NCBI RefSeq assembly: GCF_003626975.1
Contig: NZ_CP032616.1
Location: forward strand, 496,001-560,000
Reading direction: 5' to 3'
From: Pseudomonas sp. DY-1
GTDB taxonomy: Bacteria; Pseudomonadota; Gammaproteobacteria; Pseudomonadales; Pseudomonadaceae
DNA: 64,000 nucleotides
The notes under the pieces are model-generated. The model had not been told where the DNA came from. It ran no database searches and saw nothing but the letters and a program-made list of their open reading frames with translations. Below, in pieces: positions 19,635-31,222 of the stretch. The first letter of the stretch is position 1; each line of letters opens with the position of its first letter. The position numbers and the translations under genes were made by a program.

Positions 19635-20822
19635 ATGGCCCACGTACCTCAAGTGAAAATCCCCGCCACCTACATTCGCGGTGGCACCAGCAAGGGTGTG
19701 TTCTTCCGCCTGCAGGACCTGCCCGAGCGCTGCCAGGTGCCGGGCGCGGCGCGCGATGCGCTGTTCATGCGCGTCATCGGCAGCCCTGATCCTTACTCCG
19801 CTCATATCGACGGGATGGGTGGGGCCACCTCCAGCACCAGCAAGTGTGTGATCCTGTCGAAGAGCAGCCAGCCGGATCACGACGTGGACTATCTCTACGG
19901 GCAGGTCTCCATCGACAAGGCCTTCGTCGACTGGAGCGGCAACTGCGGCAACCTCTCTACCGCCGCCGGAGCCTTTGCGCTGCATGCAGGGCTGGTGGAT
20001 CCGGCGCGGATACCTGACAACGGCACCTGCGTGGTGCGCATCTGGCAGGCCAATATCCAGAAAACCATCATTGCCCATGTTCCGGTCACCAATGGCCAAA
20101 TCCAGGAAACCGGCGACTTCGAGCTCGACGGTGTGACCTTCCCCGCGGCGGAAATCGTGCTGGAATTCCTCGATCCGTCCGACGACGGCGAGGAGGGTGG
20201 TTCCATGTTCCCGACCGGAAACCTGGTGGACGACCTGGAGGTGCCGGGTATCGGTACCCTCAAGGCGACCATGATCACTGCGGGTATCCCTACGGTGTTC
20301 GTCAATGCCGAGGCCATCGGCTACAGCGGCACGGAGTTGCGCGAAGACATCAACGGTAATCCTGAGGCACTGGCTCGGTTCGAGGCGATCCGGATTGCCG
20401 GGGCTTTGCGCATGGGGCTGATCAAGAGTGCGGAGGAGGCTGCGACCCGGCAGCACACGCCGAAGATCGCCTTTGTTGCACCGCCCAGGGATTACCTGTC
20501 TTCCAGTCGCAAGGAAGTGAAGGCTGGCGACGTCGACCTGCTGGTGCGCGCACTGTCCATGGGCAAGCTGCATCACGCCATGATGGGTACCGCAGCGGTA
20601 GCTATCGGGACCGCTGCTGCGATCCCCGGTACCCTGGTGAACCTCGCGGCTGGTGGCGGCAAGCGCAATGCGGTGCGTTTCGGGCATCCGTCGGGCACTC
20701 TGCGAGTTGGTGCCGAGGCCTGCCAGGTAGATGGCCAGTGGCAAGTCACCAAGGCTATCATGAGTCGTAGCGCCCGCGTGCTAATGGAAGGATGGGTACG
20801 AGTACCTGGCGATTCCTTCTAA
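19635..20822 (+). CDS. prpF: 2-methylaconitate cis-trans isomerase
   Basis: PrpF isomerises the 2-methylaconitate made by AcnD so that an aconitase can hydrate it to 2-methylisocitrate. The 395-residue protein has the family start IPATYIRGGTSKGVFF with the catalytic lysine and the segment NCGNLSTAAGAFA. The ATG at 19635 is preferred over the one at 19629 because AGGA is then 7 bases away. It is the last gene of the cluster; the final hydration may be done by AcnB, encoded at 43766-46375. Confidence 0.95.
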   Translation: MAHVPQVKIPATYIRGGTSKGVFFRLQDLPERCQVPGAARDALFMRVIGSPDPYSAHIDGMGGATSSTSKCVILSKSSQPDHDVDYLYGQVSIDKAFVDWSGNCGNLSTAAGAFALHAGLVDPARIPDNGTCVVRIWQANIQKTIIAHVPVTNGQIQETGDFELDGVTFPAAEIVLEFLDPSDDGEEGGSMFPTGNLVDDLEVPGIGTLKATMITAGIPTVFVNAEAIGYSGTELREDINGNPEALARFEAIRIAGALRMGLIKSAEEAATRQHTPKIAFVAPPRDYLSSSRKEVKAGDVDLLVRALSMGKLHHAMMGTAAVAIGTAAAIPGTLVNLAAGGGKRNAVRFGHPSGTLRVGAEACQVDGQWQVTKAIMSRSARVLMEGWVRVPGDSF

Positions 20823-20835
20823 AGCGGCAGTCGTG

Positions 20836-20862
20836 AAAAAGCCCGCCGAAGCGGGCTTTTCT
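20836..20862. terminator. bidirectional terminator between prpF and ppsR
   Basis: GCCCGC and GCGGGC with the loop CGAA form a stem flanked by A5 on one side and T4 on the other. It serves two convergent genes. Confidence 0.88.
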
Positions 20863-20874
20863 TCCGGGATCGGC

Positions 20875-21693
20875 TTACTTGAGGCGTCGTTCGACACCTT
20901 TCTCCACCAGGATCTTGGCGGAAATCTCTTCTACCGAGAAATGCGTGGAGTTGATGAAGGTGATGTTCTCGCGGCGGAAGAGATTCTCCACCTCGCGCAC
21001 CTCGAACTCGCACTGGGCGAAGCTGGCATAGCGGCTGTTCGGCTTGCGCTCGTTGCGGATGGCGGTAAGGCGGTCGGGGTCGATGGTCAGGCCGAAAAGC
21101 TTGTCCTTGTACTTCTTCAGGGCGGCAGGGAGCTGCAGTCGCTCCATGTCCTCTTCGGTAAGCGGATAATTTGCGGCACGAATTCCGTATTGCATTGCCA
21201 TATAAAGGCAGGTCGGCGTCTTGCCGCAGCGGGATACCCCGACGAGGATCAGGTCGGCCTTGTCGTAGTAATGAGTGCGGGCGCCATCGTCATTGTCCAG
21301 GGCGAAGTTCACAGCTTCGATCCGCTCCATATAATTGGAGTGGTGACCGATGGAGTGGGATTTGCCGACCGAGTAGGACGAATGTGATGTAAGTTCCTGT
21401 TCCAGCGGCGAAAGGAAGGTCGAGAAGATGTCGATCATGAAGCCGTTGGAAGTGGCCAGGATGTCGCGGATTTCCTGGTTTACGATAGTGTCGAAGATGA
21501 TCGGACGGGCACCGTCTACATCCGCAGCCTTGTTGATTTGCTGTACCATGGCGCGCGCTTTTTCAACGCTGTCGATATAGGGCCGCGTGATCTTGTTGAA
21601 GGTGATGGTTTCGAACTGCGCCAGGAGGCTCTGGCCAAGGGTTTCCGCAGTGATACCGGTACCGTCGGAGATGAAGAAAGCGGTTCGTTTCAT
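20875..21693 (-). CDS. ppsR: phosphoenolpyruvate synthase regulatory protein (bifunctional kinase/phosphorylase)
   Basis: PpsR inactivates PEP synthase by ADP-dependent phosphorylation of a threonine and reactivates it by phosphate-dependent removal. The 272-residue protein has the DUF299 start [20 protein letters not shown] and the nucleotide loop [15 protein letters not shown] (about 150-164). The ATG at 21693 is used; an in-frame TTG at 21702 has its ribosome site too close. It diverges from ppsA, its target. Confidence 0.95.
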   Translation of the reverse strand: MKRTAFFISDGTGITAETLGQSLLAQFETITFNKITRPYIDSVEKARAMVQQINKAADVDGARPIIFDTIVNQEIRDILATSNGFMIDIFSTFLSPLEQELTSHSSYSVGKSHSIGHHSNYMERIEAVNFALDNDDGARTHYYDKADLILVGVSRCGKTPTCLYMAMQYGIRAANYPLTEEDMERLQLPAALKKYKDKLFGLTIDPDRLTAIRNERKPNSRYASFAQCEFEVREVENLFRRENITFINSTHFSVEEISAKILVEKGVERRLK

Positions 21694-21857
21694 TTGCGCC
21701 AAAGGCCTTAAGTCGGGAACGATTCTTGGCTATGATAGGCCGCGTTTTTCGCCAGGCCCGAGCCGGTCGGCATTGTGACGTATTTTTCTGGACCAGCGCC
21801 AGAACGCTGCGGAGCTGTTCCGCATGAGCTTTTCCAACAAATAGTGGAGAGATCACC

Positions 21858-24227
<2,370 letters not shown>

Positions 24228-24250
24228 TCCCTCGTAAGTCGAAACGAAAA

Positions 24251-24277
24251 GGGCGGGTTCGAAACCCGCCCTTTTTT
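24251..24277 (+). terminator. intrinsic terminator of ppsA
   Basis: GGGCGGGTT pairs with AACCCGCCC around the loop CGA and is followed by six T residues. Confidence 0.93.
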
Positions 24278-24292
24278 GTGCAAGCAGCAATC

Positions 24293-25279
24293 ATGCAAAG
24301 CAGTAGCGAACTCTTTCCCGTTGCGCTGATGAGCGCAGAACTCCGTGGCGACCTGACTGAAGATGTCTATCGCCTGAAGCCCGGCAACAGCCCCGACCCC
24401 AGCGTCGAATTGGTGCTGACGCGCCTTGGCCTCCTGGGGCAGGAGGATGTCCGGGGTGTGCCGGTCATACTGGTCCACGGCAGTTTTTCCAATCGCCGGT
24501 TCTGGTATTCGCCCAAGTGCCTGGGTCTTGGGCCATATCTAGTCCGTGCCGGCTTCGATGTGTGGATCGCCGAGATGCGCGGCCACGGCCTGTCGCCGCG
24601 CAACCAACAGTACCGACGTAACCGAGTGGCCGATTACGCGCGCTTTGATCTGCCCGCCATTGCCGCTTTCGTTCGCGAGCAATGTGGTCAGGTGCCGCAC
24701 TGGATAGGCCATTCCCTGGGCGGCACGACCCTTGCCGCTGCCCTTGGTGGACACTATCTGGGCGAAGAGGACGTGGCGTCCGCCGCACTGTTCGGTAGTC
24801 AGGTCAGCCGCGTCTACTGGCCGCTGAAGATGCCGCCGGTGGAGTGGGGTGGTCGGTTGCTGCTCAAGCGCTTCGAAGTGCTGTCGGGCTCGCGTCTGAA
24901 GCGAGGTCCGGAAGACGAGCCTATCGGCCTTGCTCTGGAAAGCATGCGCTGGCACGGCCTGTTCGGCCGATTCGGGGACGACGAGCGGGATTGGTGGGCC
25001 GGGTTATCGGATGTGCGCATCCCTGTGTTGGGGGTGGCGGCCGCGGGTGACCAGCAGGACCCAGTCTGGGCGTGCCGCAAGCTGTTGGAGCAGGTGCCTC
25101 GGGAGTACCGCCATTTCCTGCGACTGGCCAAGGACGAAGGATTCAGCGACGACTTCGGTCACATCGAGATGCTGGTGAGCAAGGCTGCCGAGCGTGAGGT
25201 CTGGCCGCTGGTTGCCCATTGGTTGGAACGCCTGTCTTTGCCCGTGACAACGCCGACCGCTGAGGTCACGGCGCTCTAG
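24293..25279 (+). CDS. alpha/beta hydrolase
   Basis: The 328-residue protein has no signal peptide. The oxyanion segment is PVILVHGSFSN (57-67) and the nucleophile elbow is GHSLGG (Ser141). A histidine near the C-terminus lies in DDFGHIEML. It resembles lipase/esterase-type hydrolases of pseudomonads. The start is taken at the ATG 16 bases past the ppsA terminator T-run; a GTG at 24278 would lie against it. The gene may be read by leakage through that terminator or from an unseen promoter. Substrate unknown. Confidence 0.85.
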   Translation: MQSSSELFPVALMSAELRGDLTEDVYRLKPGNSPDPSVELVLTRLGLLGQEDVRGVPVILVHGSFSNRRFWYSPKCLGLGPYLVRAGFDVWIAEMRGHGLSPRNQQYRRNRVADYARFDLPAIAAFVREQCGQVPHWIGHSLGGTTLAAALGGHYLGEEDVASAALFGSQVSRVYWPLKMPPVEWGGRLLLKRFEVLSGSRLKRGPEDEPIGLALESMRWHGLFGRFGDDERDWWAGLSDVRIPVLGVAAAGDQQDPVWACRKLLEQVPREYRHFLRLAKDEGFSDDFGHIEMLVSKAAEREVWPLVAHWLERLSLPVTTPTAEVTAL

Positions 25280-25683
25280 TCCGCTGCCTGCCCGCAGTTT
25301 CCGGTTTCGGGTGTCGGGAGGCTGTGCTAAAGATGGCGGGAATCGCGGAGTGGCGGAGGCTCCATATTCGTGGCGCTGGAGTGGTTGATCAATCTGCAGG
25401 ATGGTTATTGAGGCACGTTTCAGGTGTGCAGGCGGTCATAGTTGCTGAGCGTCGTTGATCAGCACTCGATCCTCGTGGAAAATCGCTGCCCGCGTCAGGG
25501 CGAGCCGCTGCATTCGGCCACTTTTCGCGGTGGCGCGCTGCGTTGTTCCAGGTATGGCGGCCTCTTCGACCTGGCCAGTGGTCGTCCAGTCAATGCGCCT
25601 TGCCCTCCGTTGTAGCGCGTGACGCCGACCTTTGACGGCGACCGCATCGGTCTCGATCTGTAACTGTTATCAAGGAGATTTCC
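25280..25683. other. gene-free interval before the RraA-like gene
   Basis: About 400 bases without a convincing coding region. An open frame of 64 codons on the minus strand (25495-25689) has no ribosome site and no recognisable product. A TTGACG-like box is present at about 25632, and AAGGAG stands right before 25684. I see no repeat or RNA gene. Confidence 0.5.
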
Positions 25684-26172
25684 ATGCAATACGTTACCCC
25701 TGATCTGTGCGATGCCTATCCGGACCTGGTCCAGGTCGTCGAGCCAATGTTCAGTAACTTTGGCGGGCGCGATTCCTTCGGCGGCGAAATCGTCACCATC
25801 AAGTGCTTCGAGGACAACTCCCTGGTCAAGGAGCAGGTCGACCTGCCGGGTAAGGGCAAGGTGCTGGTGGTTGACGGCGGTGGCTCCCTACGTCGCGCTC
25901 TTTTGGGCGACATGCTTGCCGAGAAGGCCGCGAAGAACGGTTGGGAAGGCATCGTTGTCTACGGTTGCATCCGTGACGTCGACGTGATCGCTCAGACCGA
26001 CCTGGGTGTCCAGGCCCTGGCCAGCCATCCGATGAAGACCGACAAGCGCGGCATCGGAGACCTGAATGTGGCGGTCACCTTTGGTGGTGTCACCTTCCGC
26101 CCGGGCGAGTATGTGTACGCGGACAATAACGGCATCATCATTTCGCCCAAGCCCCTGGAAATGCCGGCCTGA
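25684..26172 (+). CDS. rraA: RraA-like protein / putative 4-hydroxy-4-methyl-2-oxoglutarate aldolase
   Basis: The 162-residue protein belongs to the RraA fold. E. coli RraA inhibits RNase E, while other members are HMG/CHA aldolases that cleave 4-carboxy-4-hydroxy-2-oxoadipate. Visible motifs are [20 protein letters not shown] (about 57-76) and [15 protein letters not shown] (about 86-100). The arginine and aspartate of the GxIRD motif are kept, so aldolase activity is possible. It starts with a strong AAGGAG site and ends at a terminator. Confidence 0.92.
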   Translation: MQYVTPDLCDAYPDLVQVVEPMFSNFGGRDSFGGEIVTIKCFEDNSLVKEQVDLPGKGKVLVVDGGGSLRRALLGDMLAEKAAKNGWEGIVVYGCIRDVDVIAQTDLGVQALASHPMKTDKRGIGDLNVAVTFGGVTFRPGEYVYADNNGIIISPKPLEMPA

Positions 26173-26180
26173 TCGAGAGG

Positions 26181-26203
26181 GCCCGGCGGAAGCCGGGCTT
26201 TTT
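26181..26203 (+). terminator. intrinsic terminator after rraA
   Basis: GCCCGGC and GCCGGGC with the loop GGAA, followed by five T residues. The cmaX ribosome site lies just beyond it. Confidence 0.9.
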
Positions 26204-26219
26204 CTTCCAAGGAGACTGA

Positions 26220-27215
26220 ATGTTCGAGGAGCAGAACGCCCAGTGGGGGCTAGTACATGCCTTTGTGCTGGACGGGAAGGGAGGCGCCGAGCCGATTTCA
26301 CGGGAGGTGCTGGCAGAACTGAAACTGGCGCCCGCGCAAAGTCTCTGGTTGCACTGGGACCGTAGCCACCCCTTGGCGCGGCGTTGGCTGCGGGAGCAGA
26401 GCGGGCTATCCGAATTCGCCTGCGACCTGCTGCTGGAAGAAAGCACTCGGCCGCGCATGCTGGCCCTACCTGATGACGAGTTGCTGCTGTTCCTTCGTGG
26501 CGTGAACCTAAATCCAGGAGCCGTCCCCGAGGACATGGTGTCGGTGCGTATCTTTGCTGCGGCGCAGCGCATTGTCTCGCTACGCCTGCGACCCCTGCAT
26601 GCCACGGATGAGCTTATCGAGCAGTGGGCAAAGGGTACTGGCCCGAGGGTGGCATCCGAGGTGCTGCTCTATCTGGCCGAGCATCTGACCGTGAAGATCG
26701 ACTCGCTGGTGGCGGAGTTGTCCGAGACCATCGATGAGCAGGAAGAGCAGCTCGACAATAACGAACGCTTCCGCCCCGATCATGACCTGATGATGCAAAT
26801 TCGTCGTCGCGCCGCCGGCCTCAAGCGATTTCTGTCTCCCCAGCGCGATATCTATGGCCAGTTGGTGCGCAGCAGGATGCCCTGGTTCGTCGATGACGAC
26901 AGTGACTACTGGAACGAGTTGAACAACAGGCTGACTCGCTATCTGGAAGAGTTGGAGCTGATTCGCGAGCGCATCGGCCTGGTGCTGGAAAGCGAGAGTC
27001 GCCGCCAGGGAGAACGGACCAGTCGGACCATGTACCTGCTTGGCATTACCACCGGTTTTTTCCTGCCGCTGAGCTTCATCACCGGCTTGCTGGGAATGAA
27101 TGTAAGGGGAATTCCCGGAGACGAGACGTCTTATGGCTTCATCATTGCCTGCGTATTCATTCTCGGCATAGCAGGGTTCCAGATTTGGTTGTTTCGTCGT
27201 TTGCGCTGGCTTTGA
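26220..27215 (+). CDS. cmaX: CorA/ZntB-type metal transporter
   Basis: The 331-residue protein is of the CorA family: a long acidic and helical cytoplasmic part, then two membrane helices at about 268-288 and 302-322, with the signature GMNVRGIPG between them. The sequence after GMN is unlike the classic MPEL loop and closer to the ZntB type. It heads the cmaX-crfX-cmpX-sigX-oprF group. In P. aeruginosa the same arrangement is known and linked to envelope stress through SigX. Which ion it carries is not shown by the sequence. Confidence 0.9.
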   Translation: MFEEQNAQWGLVHAFVLDGKGGAEPISREVLAELKLAPAQSLWLHWDRSHPLARRWLREQSGLSEFACDLLLEESTRPRMLALPDDELLLFLRGVNLNPGAVPEDMVSVRIFAAAQRIVSLRLRPLHATDELIEQWAKGTGPRVASEVLLYLAEHLTVKIDSLVAELSETIDEQEEQLDNNERFRPDHDLMMQIRRRAAGLKRFLSPQRDIYGQLVRSRMPWFVDDDSDYWNELNNRLTRYLEELELIRERIGLVLESESRRQGERTSRTMYLLGITTGFFLPLSFITGLLGMNVRGIPGDETSYGFIIACVFILGIAGFQIWLFRRLRWL

Positions 27216-27269
27216 TGTGACCTGAGCCGACCCGGGCACGTCTAGCCGACATATCCACGCGAGGTGCGC

Positions 27270-27518
27270 ATGCACGATCCGTTTGAAGAATCCCTGCGGG
27301 ACCTGCTCAAGGCGTCTCCGCAGCCCGATCATGATGATGACGCTACCCTGGGCCGCGTGCTCAAGACTGCCAATCGTCAGGTGGGGGCGGGGGACCTGTT
27401 CAGCCTCATGGGTCACTGGCTCGACGCCATGATGATCGCCCTCAACAATGGTTCGCCCCACTTGGCGCCTGTTTCGCGCCGCAACGCTTCTGTCCGTTCT
27501 GAAGATAAGGCTGATTGA
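27270..27518 (+). CDS. crfX: small cytoplasmic protein CrfX
   Basis: An 82-residue soluble protein rich in Asp and His near the start, with the conserved segment DLFSLMGHWLDAMMIALNNG. It corresponds by place and size to crfX between cmaX and cmpX in other pseudomonads. The ATG at 27270 has GAGG 5 bases upstream. Its stop lies 2 bases before the cmpX start. The role is not known. Confidence 0.82.
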   Translation: MHDPFEESLRDLLKASPQPDHDDDATLGRVLKTANRQVGAGDLFSLMGHWLDAMMIALNNGSPHLAPVSRRNASVRSEDKAD

Positions 27519-27520
27519 AC

Positions 27521-28345
27521 ATGGAATTCGACCCCTGGACTCAAGGTCTCGTTAACGCCATGACCTCGGTATGGACGCCGGTAGCGGGCTTCATCCCGCG
27601 CCTGTTCGGCGCGCTGGTCGTGGTTCTGCTGGGCTTCGTGGTGGCCAAGCTGCTGGATACCCTTCTGTCCAAACTGCTGGCCAAGTTGGGTCTGGATCGC
27701 CTGATGGGGGGCACCGGTCTGACCAAGATGCTGGCCCGTGCCGGGATTCAGGTGCCGGTTTCCACCTTGATTGGCAAGATCGTCTACTGGTTCGTACTGC
27801 TGATCTTCCTGGTATCCGCGGCCGAATCCCTGGGGCTGGACCGCGTTTCAGCGACCCTCGATGTGCTGGCTCTCTATTTGCCCAAGGTGCTGGGCGCGGC
27901 GCTCGTGCTGCTCGCAGGGGTGCTGCTGGCGCAACTGGTCAGCGGGCTGGTGCGTGGCGCGGCTGAGGGCGTTGGCCTGGAGTACGCCCATGGTCTGGGC
28001 AGACTTGCCCAGGGCCTGGTCATCATCATCAGCATCTCCGTGGCCATTGGCCAACTGGAGGTCAAGACCGAACTGCTGAACAACGTTATCGCGATCGTGC
28101 TGATCTCCATCGGCCTGGCAGCAGCGCTGGCACTGGGTCTTGGCAGTCGCGAGATCGCCGGGCAGATCCTTGCAGGAATCTATGTGAGGGAGCTTTATCA
28201 GGTTGGGCAACAAGTGAAGGTTGGCGATGTCGAAGGGCAGATCGAGGAGATCGGCACGGTGAAGACCCTGCTGCTCACCGAGGAAGGTGAGCTGGTATCG
28301 GTGTCTAACCGTACTTTGCTCGATCAACGGGTAACCAGCCGCTAA
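27521..28345 (+). CDS. cmpX: MscS-related membrane channel protein CmpX
   Basis: The 274-residue inner-membrane protein has about five hydrophobic segments and a short C-terminal beta-rich part (GQQVKVGDVEGQIEEIGTVK) like that of small mechanosensitive channels with TM-helix repeats. The repeated motif LFGALVVVLLGFVVAKLLD / LPKVLGAALVLLAGVLLA is typical. In P. aeruginosa loss of cmpX affects SigX activity and envelope stress. Here it lies directly upstream of sigX, with 96 bases between. Confidence 0.9.
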   Translation: MEFDPWTQGLVNAMTSVWTPVAGFIPRLFGALVVVLLGFVVAKLLDTLLSKLLAKLGLDRLMGGTGLTKMLARAGIQVPVSTLIGKIVYWFVLLIFLVSAAESLGLDRVSATLDVLALYLPKVLGAALVLLAGVLLAQLVSGLVRGAAEGVGLEYAHGLGRLAQGLVIIISISVAIGQLEVKTELLNNVIAIVLISIGLAAALALGLGSREIAGQILAGIYVRELYQVGQQVKVGDVEGQIEEIGTVKTLLLTEEGELVSVSNRTLLDQRVTSR

Positions 28346-28441
28346 CACGACGGCATTTCCCTGCTAATGTATGCCGCCAGACAAGGTGCGTGGTTCTCTG
28401 CGCCCCGGCGGCTTTTGACCTGACTGTCGGCCCGACCCGTT

Positions 28442-29032
28442 TTGAACAAGCCCCAATCGCTTTCTTTGCGCTATGACCCACGCGAGCTCTCCGATGAAGA
28501 GCTGGTGGAGCGTGCGCATGTCGAGCTGTTCCATGTCACCCGCGCCTATGAAGAACTGATGCGGCGTTATCAGCGCACGTTGTTCAACGTCTGTGCCCGA
28601 TATTTAGGGAACGACCGTGATGCGGACGATGTCTGCCAGGAAGTGATGCTCAAGGTGCTCTATGGTTTGAAGAACTTCGAAGGCAAGTCGAAGTTCAAGA
28701 CATGGCTATATAGCATCACGTACAACGAGTGCATTACTCAGTATCGGAAAGAGCGTCGAAAACGACGTTTGCTAGATGCACTGAGTCTGGATCCCCTTGA
28801 AGAAGCCTCGGATGAGAAGTCGCCCAAGGTCGAGGAGAGAGGGGGGCTCGAGCGATGGCTGGTACATGTCAATCCCATCGACAGGGAGATTCTTGTGCTA
28901 CGTTTTGTCGCAGAGCTGGAGTTCCAAGAGATCGCAGACATTATGCATATGGGCTTGAGTGCGACAAAAATGCGCTACAAGCGTGCGCTGGATCGCCTTC
29001 GCGAAAAATTTTCCGGACTCTCTGAAACTTAG
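28442..29032 (+). CDS. sigX: ECF sigma factor SigX
   Basis: The 196-residue protein is an extracytoplasmic-function sigma factor: region 2 includes YLGNDRDADDVCQEVMLKVL and FKTWLYSITYNECI (about 56-100), and region 4 includes LVLRFVAELEFQEIADIMHM (about 151-170). There is no anti-sigma gene next to it. The start is TTG at 28442, the same residue from which homologues begin (MNKPQ). SigX directs oprF and fatty-acid and envelope genes in P. aeruginosa, and oprF follows here. Confidence 0.95.
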   Translation: MNKPQSLSLRYDPRELSDEELVERAHVELFHVTRAYEELMRRYQRTLFNVCARYLGNDRDADDVCQEVMLKVLYGLKNFEGKSKFKTWLYSITYNECITQYRKERRKRRLLDALSLDPLEEASDEKSPKVEERGGLERWLVHVNPIDREILVLRFVAELEFQEIADIMHMGLSATKMRYKRALDRLREKFSGLSET

Positions 29033-29085
29033 TTCGGGAAAAATTATCTCTTATGGGCCGGCGTGTTCTGCTAGACTTGCCGCCC

Positions 29086-29113
29086 AAGTTGTCTGGAGAT
29101 TGTTCGACAACTT
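29086..29113 (+). other. hairpin in the oprF leader
   Basis: AAGTTGTC (29086-29093) and GACAACTT (29106-29113) can form an 8-bp stem with a 12-base loop, 27 bases before the oprF start. It has no T-run and may affect message stability or translation. Confidence 0.5.
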
Positions 29114-29140
29114 ACTGACCACCAAGATGGGGATTTACGG

Positions 29141-30193
29141 ATGAAACTGAAAAACACCTTAGGCGTAGCCGTTGGCTCTCTTGTTGCCGCCTTTTCGCTG
29201 AACGCGCTGGCTCAGGGCCAAGGCGCAGTTGAGGTGGAAGCTTTCGGTAAGCGTTACTTCACCGACAGTTCTCGCGATCTCGAGAACGGCAACCTGTACG
29301 GCGGCTCGGTAGGCTACTACCTGACCGACGACGTCTCCCTGGCTCTGTCGTACGGCGAATACCACGACATGACCTCCGAAGACGCTTTCGGTACCGACGG
29401 CCACAAAGATATCAAGGGCAACCTGGCTTCCCTCGATGCCATCTACCACTTCGGCACCCCGGGTGTTGGCCTGCGTCCGTACGTTTCTGCCGGCTTCGCC
29501 CATCAGAACATCAGCAACATCCCGCCGCGTACCGGTCGTGACCACAGCACCTTCGCCAACGTTGGTACCGGTCTGAAGTACTACTTCACCGAGAACTTCT
29601 TCGCCAAGGCTAGCCTGGACGGCATGTACAACCTGGACGCCCAGGAATCCGAGTGGATGGCTGGCGTAGGTGTTGGCGTGAACTTCGGCGGTTCCACCAA
29701 GCAAGCCGAGCCGGCTCCGGCCCCGGTTGCTGAAGTGTGCGCTGACAGCGACAACGACGGCGTGTGCGACAACGTCGACAAGTGCCCGGACACCCCGGCC
29801 AACGTCACCGTTGACGCTGATGGCTGCCCGGCTGTTGCCGAAGTCGTACGTGTTGAGCTGGACGTGAAGTTCGACTTCGACAAGTCCAAGGTGAAAGAAG
29901 AAAGCTACGGCGACATCAAGAACCTGGCTGACTTCATGAACCAGTACCCGGCTACCACCACCACCGTTGAAGGCCACACCGACTCCGTCGGTACCGACGC
30001 CTACAACCAGAAGCTGTCCGAGCGTCGTGCTAACGCCGTTCGTGAAGTGCTGGTTGACCAGTACGGTGTAGGTAGCGAGCGAGTCAACGCTGTTGGCTAC
30101 GGCGAAACCCGCCCGGTTGCTGACAACGCCACTGCTGACGGCCGCGCTGTTAACCGCCGCGTAGAAGCCGAAGTAGAAGCCCAGGCCAAGTAA
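29141..30193 (+). CDS. oprF: major outer-membrane porin OprF
   Basis: The 350-residue protein has a signal peptide (MKLKNTLGVAVGSLVAAFSLNALA), an N-terminal eight-strand beta barrel, a linker with calcium-type DSDNDG repeats and four cysteines (about 200-228), and a C-terminal OmpA domain that binds peptidoglycan (FDFDKSK to the motif VEGHTDSVGTDAYNQKLSER). OprF is the general porin and ties the outer membrane to the cell wall. Strong codon bias (GGT, CTG, GAC) marks a highly expressed gene. It lies 108 bases after sigX. Confidence 0.97.
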   Translation: MKLKNTLGVAVGSLVAAFSLNALAQGQGAVEVEAFGKRYFTDSSRDLENGNLYGGSVGYYLTDDVSLALSYGEYHDMTSEDAFGTDGHKDIKGNLASLDAIYHFGTPGVGLRPYVSAGFAHQNISNIPPRTGRDHSTFANVGTGLKYYFTENFFAKASLDGMYNLDAQESEWMAGVGVGVNFGGSTKQAEPAPAPVAEVCADSDNDGVCDNVDKCPDTPANVTVDADGCPAVAEVVRVELDVKFDFDKSKVKEESYGDIKNLADFMNQYPATTTTVEGHTDSVGTDAYNQKLSERRANAVREVLVDQYGVGSERVNAVGYGETRPVADNATADGRAVNRRVEAEVEAQAK

Positions 30194-30210
30194 TTGGTTT
30201 GAGCGGTAAG

Positions 30211-30236
30211 AAAAACCCGGCTCAGGCCGGGTTTTT
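30211..30236 (+). terminator. intrinsic terminator of oprF
   Basis: AAAAACCCGGC and GCCGGGTTTTT form a strong symmetric stem with a T-run. Confidence 0.93.
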
Positions 30237-30319
30237 CTTTGCCCGGAGAAAAGTGCCGGAAGAAGTCGGCAATTTCGAGCGCCGCCGTTTGGTGCCAGGC
30301 ACAGCCTGCTTTCTGTACG

Positions 30320-30390
30320 CGCGAATTCATTCGCGAAGGGCCGCTAGCGGCCCGTGATCCCGTATCGCGAGTTCGCTCCTGCGTCCACGC
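30320..30390. repeat. REP-like palindromic cluster downstream of oprF
   Basis: The segment has CGCGAATTCATTCGCG, GGGCCGCTAGCGGCCC, and CGCGAGTTCGCTCCTGCG, the last being the end of a REP-type element. It separates the convergent oprF and cobA genes. Confidence 0.6.
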
Positions 30391-30394
30391 CCAT

Positions 30395-30417
30395 AAAAAA
30401 GCCCGACATCGCCGGGC
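30395..30417 (-). terminator. intrinsic terminator of cobA
   Basis: Read on the minus strand, GCCCG and CGGGC enclose a 7-base loop and are followed by six T residues, about 30 bases beyond the cobA stop. Confidence 0.85.
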
Positions 30418-30447
30418 AAGCACTACTTCGCAGGAGCGAAGAGAGAT

Positions 30448-31185
30448 TCAGGCGCTTTGCGCCAGAGGGAGGGCTGCCTGTGTTGCTGCGACTTCCCCGA
30501 TGACCAGGATCGCCGGACTTTTGAGTTCAAAGGCTTTGGCGTCCTCCTGCATGTGCGCGAGTGTGCTGCGGCATTCACGTTGCCAGGGGAGTGAGGCGTT
30601 TTCGATCATCGCCACGGGCATTGCGCCGGGCATGCCGCCCTCCAGCAGCCCTTGATGGATATCCCCCAACTTGGCCACCCCCATATAGACCACCAGGGTG
30701 GTACCTGACTGCGCCAGGGCTTTCCAGTTGAGGGTGCTGTCGTCCTGGGTATGGGCGGTGACCAGGGTCACGCCGCGGCTGATTCCGCGCAGGGTCAGGG
30801 GAATGCCGCAGTTGGTGGCGCCAGCCAGCCCGGCGGTGATGCCATTGACCAGTTCGCTTTCAACGCCACGCTCAGCCAGCCAGTCGGCCTCTTCGCCACC
30901 GCGACCGAAAATGCACGGGTCGCCACCTTTCAGTCGTACCACGCATTTGCCCTGGCGCGCATAACGCAGCATCAGACGATGGATGAACTCCTGTGGGGTC
31001 GAGCGGCAGCCGCCGCGTTTGCCGACTCGGACTACCTGGGCTCGCGGGCTGTGCTCCAGCACGGCCGGATTGACCAGGTCGTCGATCATTACCACTTCAG
31101 CCTGATTCAATGCCTTTACCGCTTTCAGGGTGAGGAGTTCCGGGTCGCCGGGGCCCGCGCCTACCAGCCAGACTTTGCCGTTCAT
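30448..31185 (-). CDS. cobA: uroporphyrinogen-III C-methyltransferase
   Basis: CobA methylates uroporphyrinogen III at C2 and C7 to precorrin-2, the branch point to siroheme and cobalamin. The 245-residue protein has the SUMT motifs VGAGPGDPELLTLKA (about 8-22), KGGDPCIFGRGGEE and NGITAGLAGATNCGIPLT. Siroheme is the cofactor of nitrite reductase, which explains its place at the end of the nitrate-assimilation genes. It lies only 37 bases after the shortened nirB. Confidence 0.95.
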   Translation of the reverse strand: MNGKVWLVGAGPGDPELLTLKAVKALNQAEVVMIDDLVNPAVLEHSPRAQVVRVGKRGGCRSTPQEFIHRLMLRYARQGKCVVRLKGGDPCIFGRGGEEADWLAERGVESELVNGITAGLAGATNCGIPLTLRGISRGVTLVTAHTQDDSTLNWKALAQSGTTLVVYMGVAKLGDIHQGLLEGGMPGAMPVAMIENASLPWQRECRSTLAHMQEDAKAFELKSPAILVIGEVAATQAALPLAQSA

Positions 31186-31222
31186 TGGGGTTCTCCAGTG
31201 CGCTAGACGCGCCGCAAATGAT

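Noticed and set aside
25495..25689. 64-codon frame on the minus strand before rraA
   Set aside because: No ribosome site and no similarity to any family I know; it covers the rraA ribosome site.
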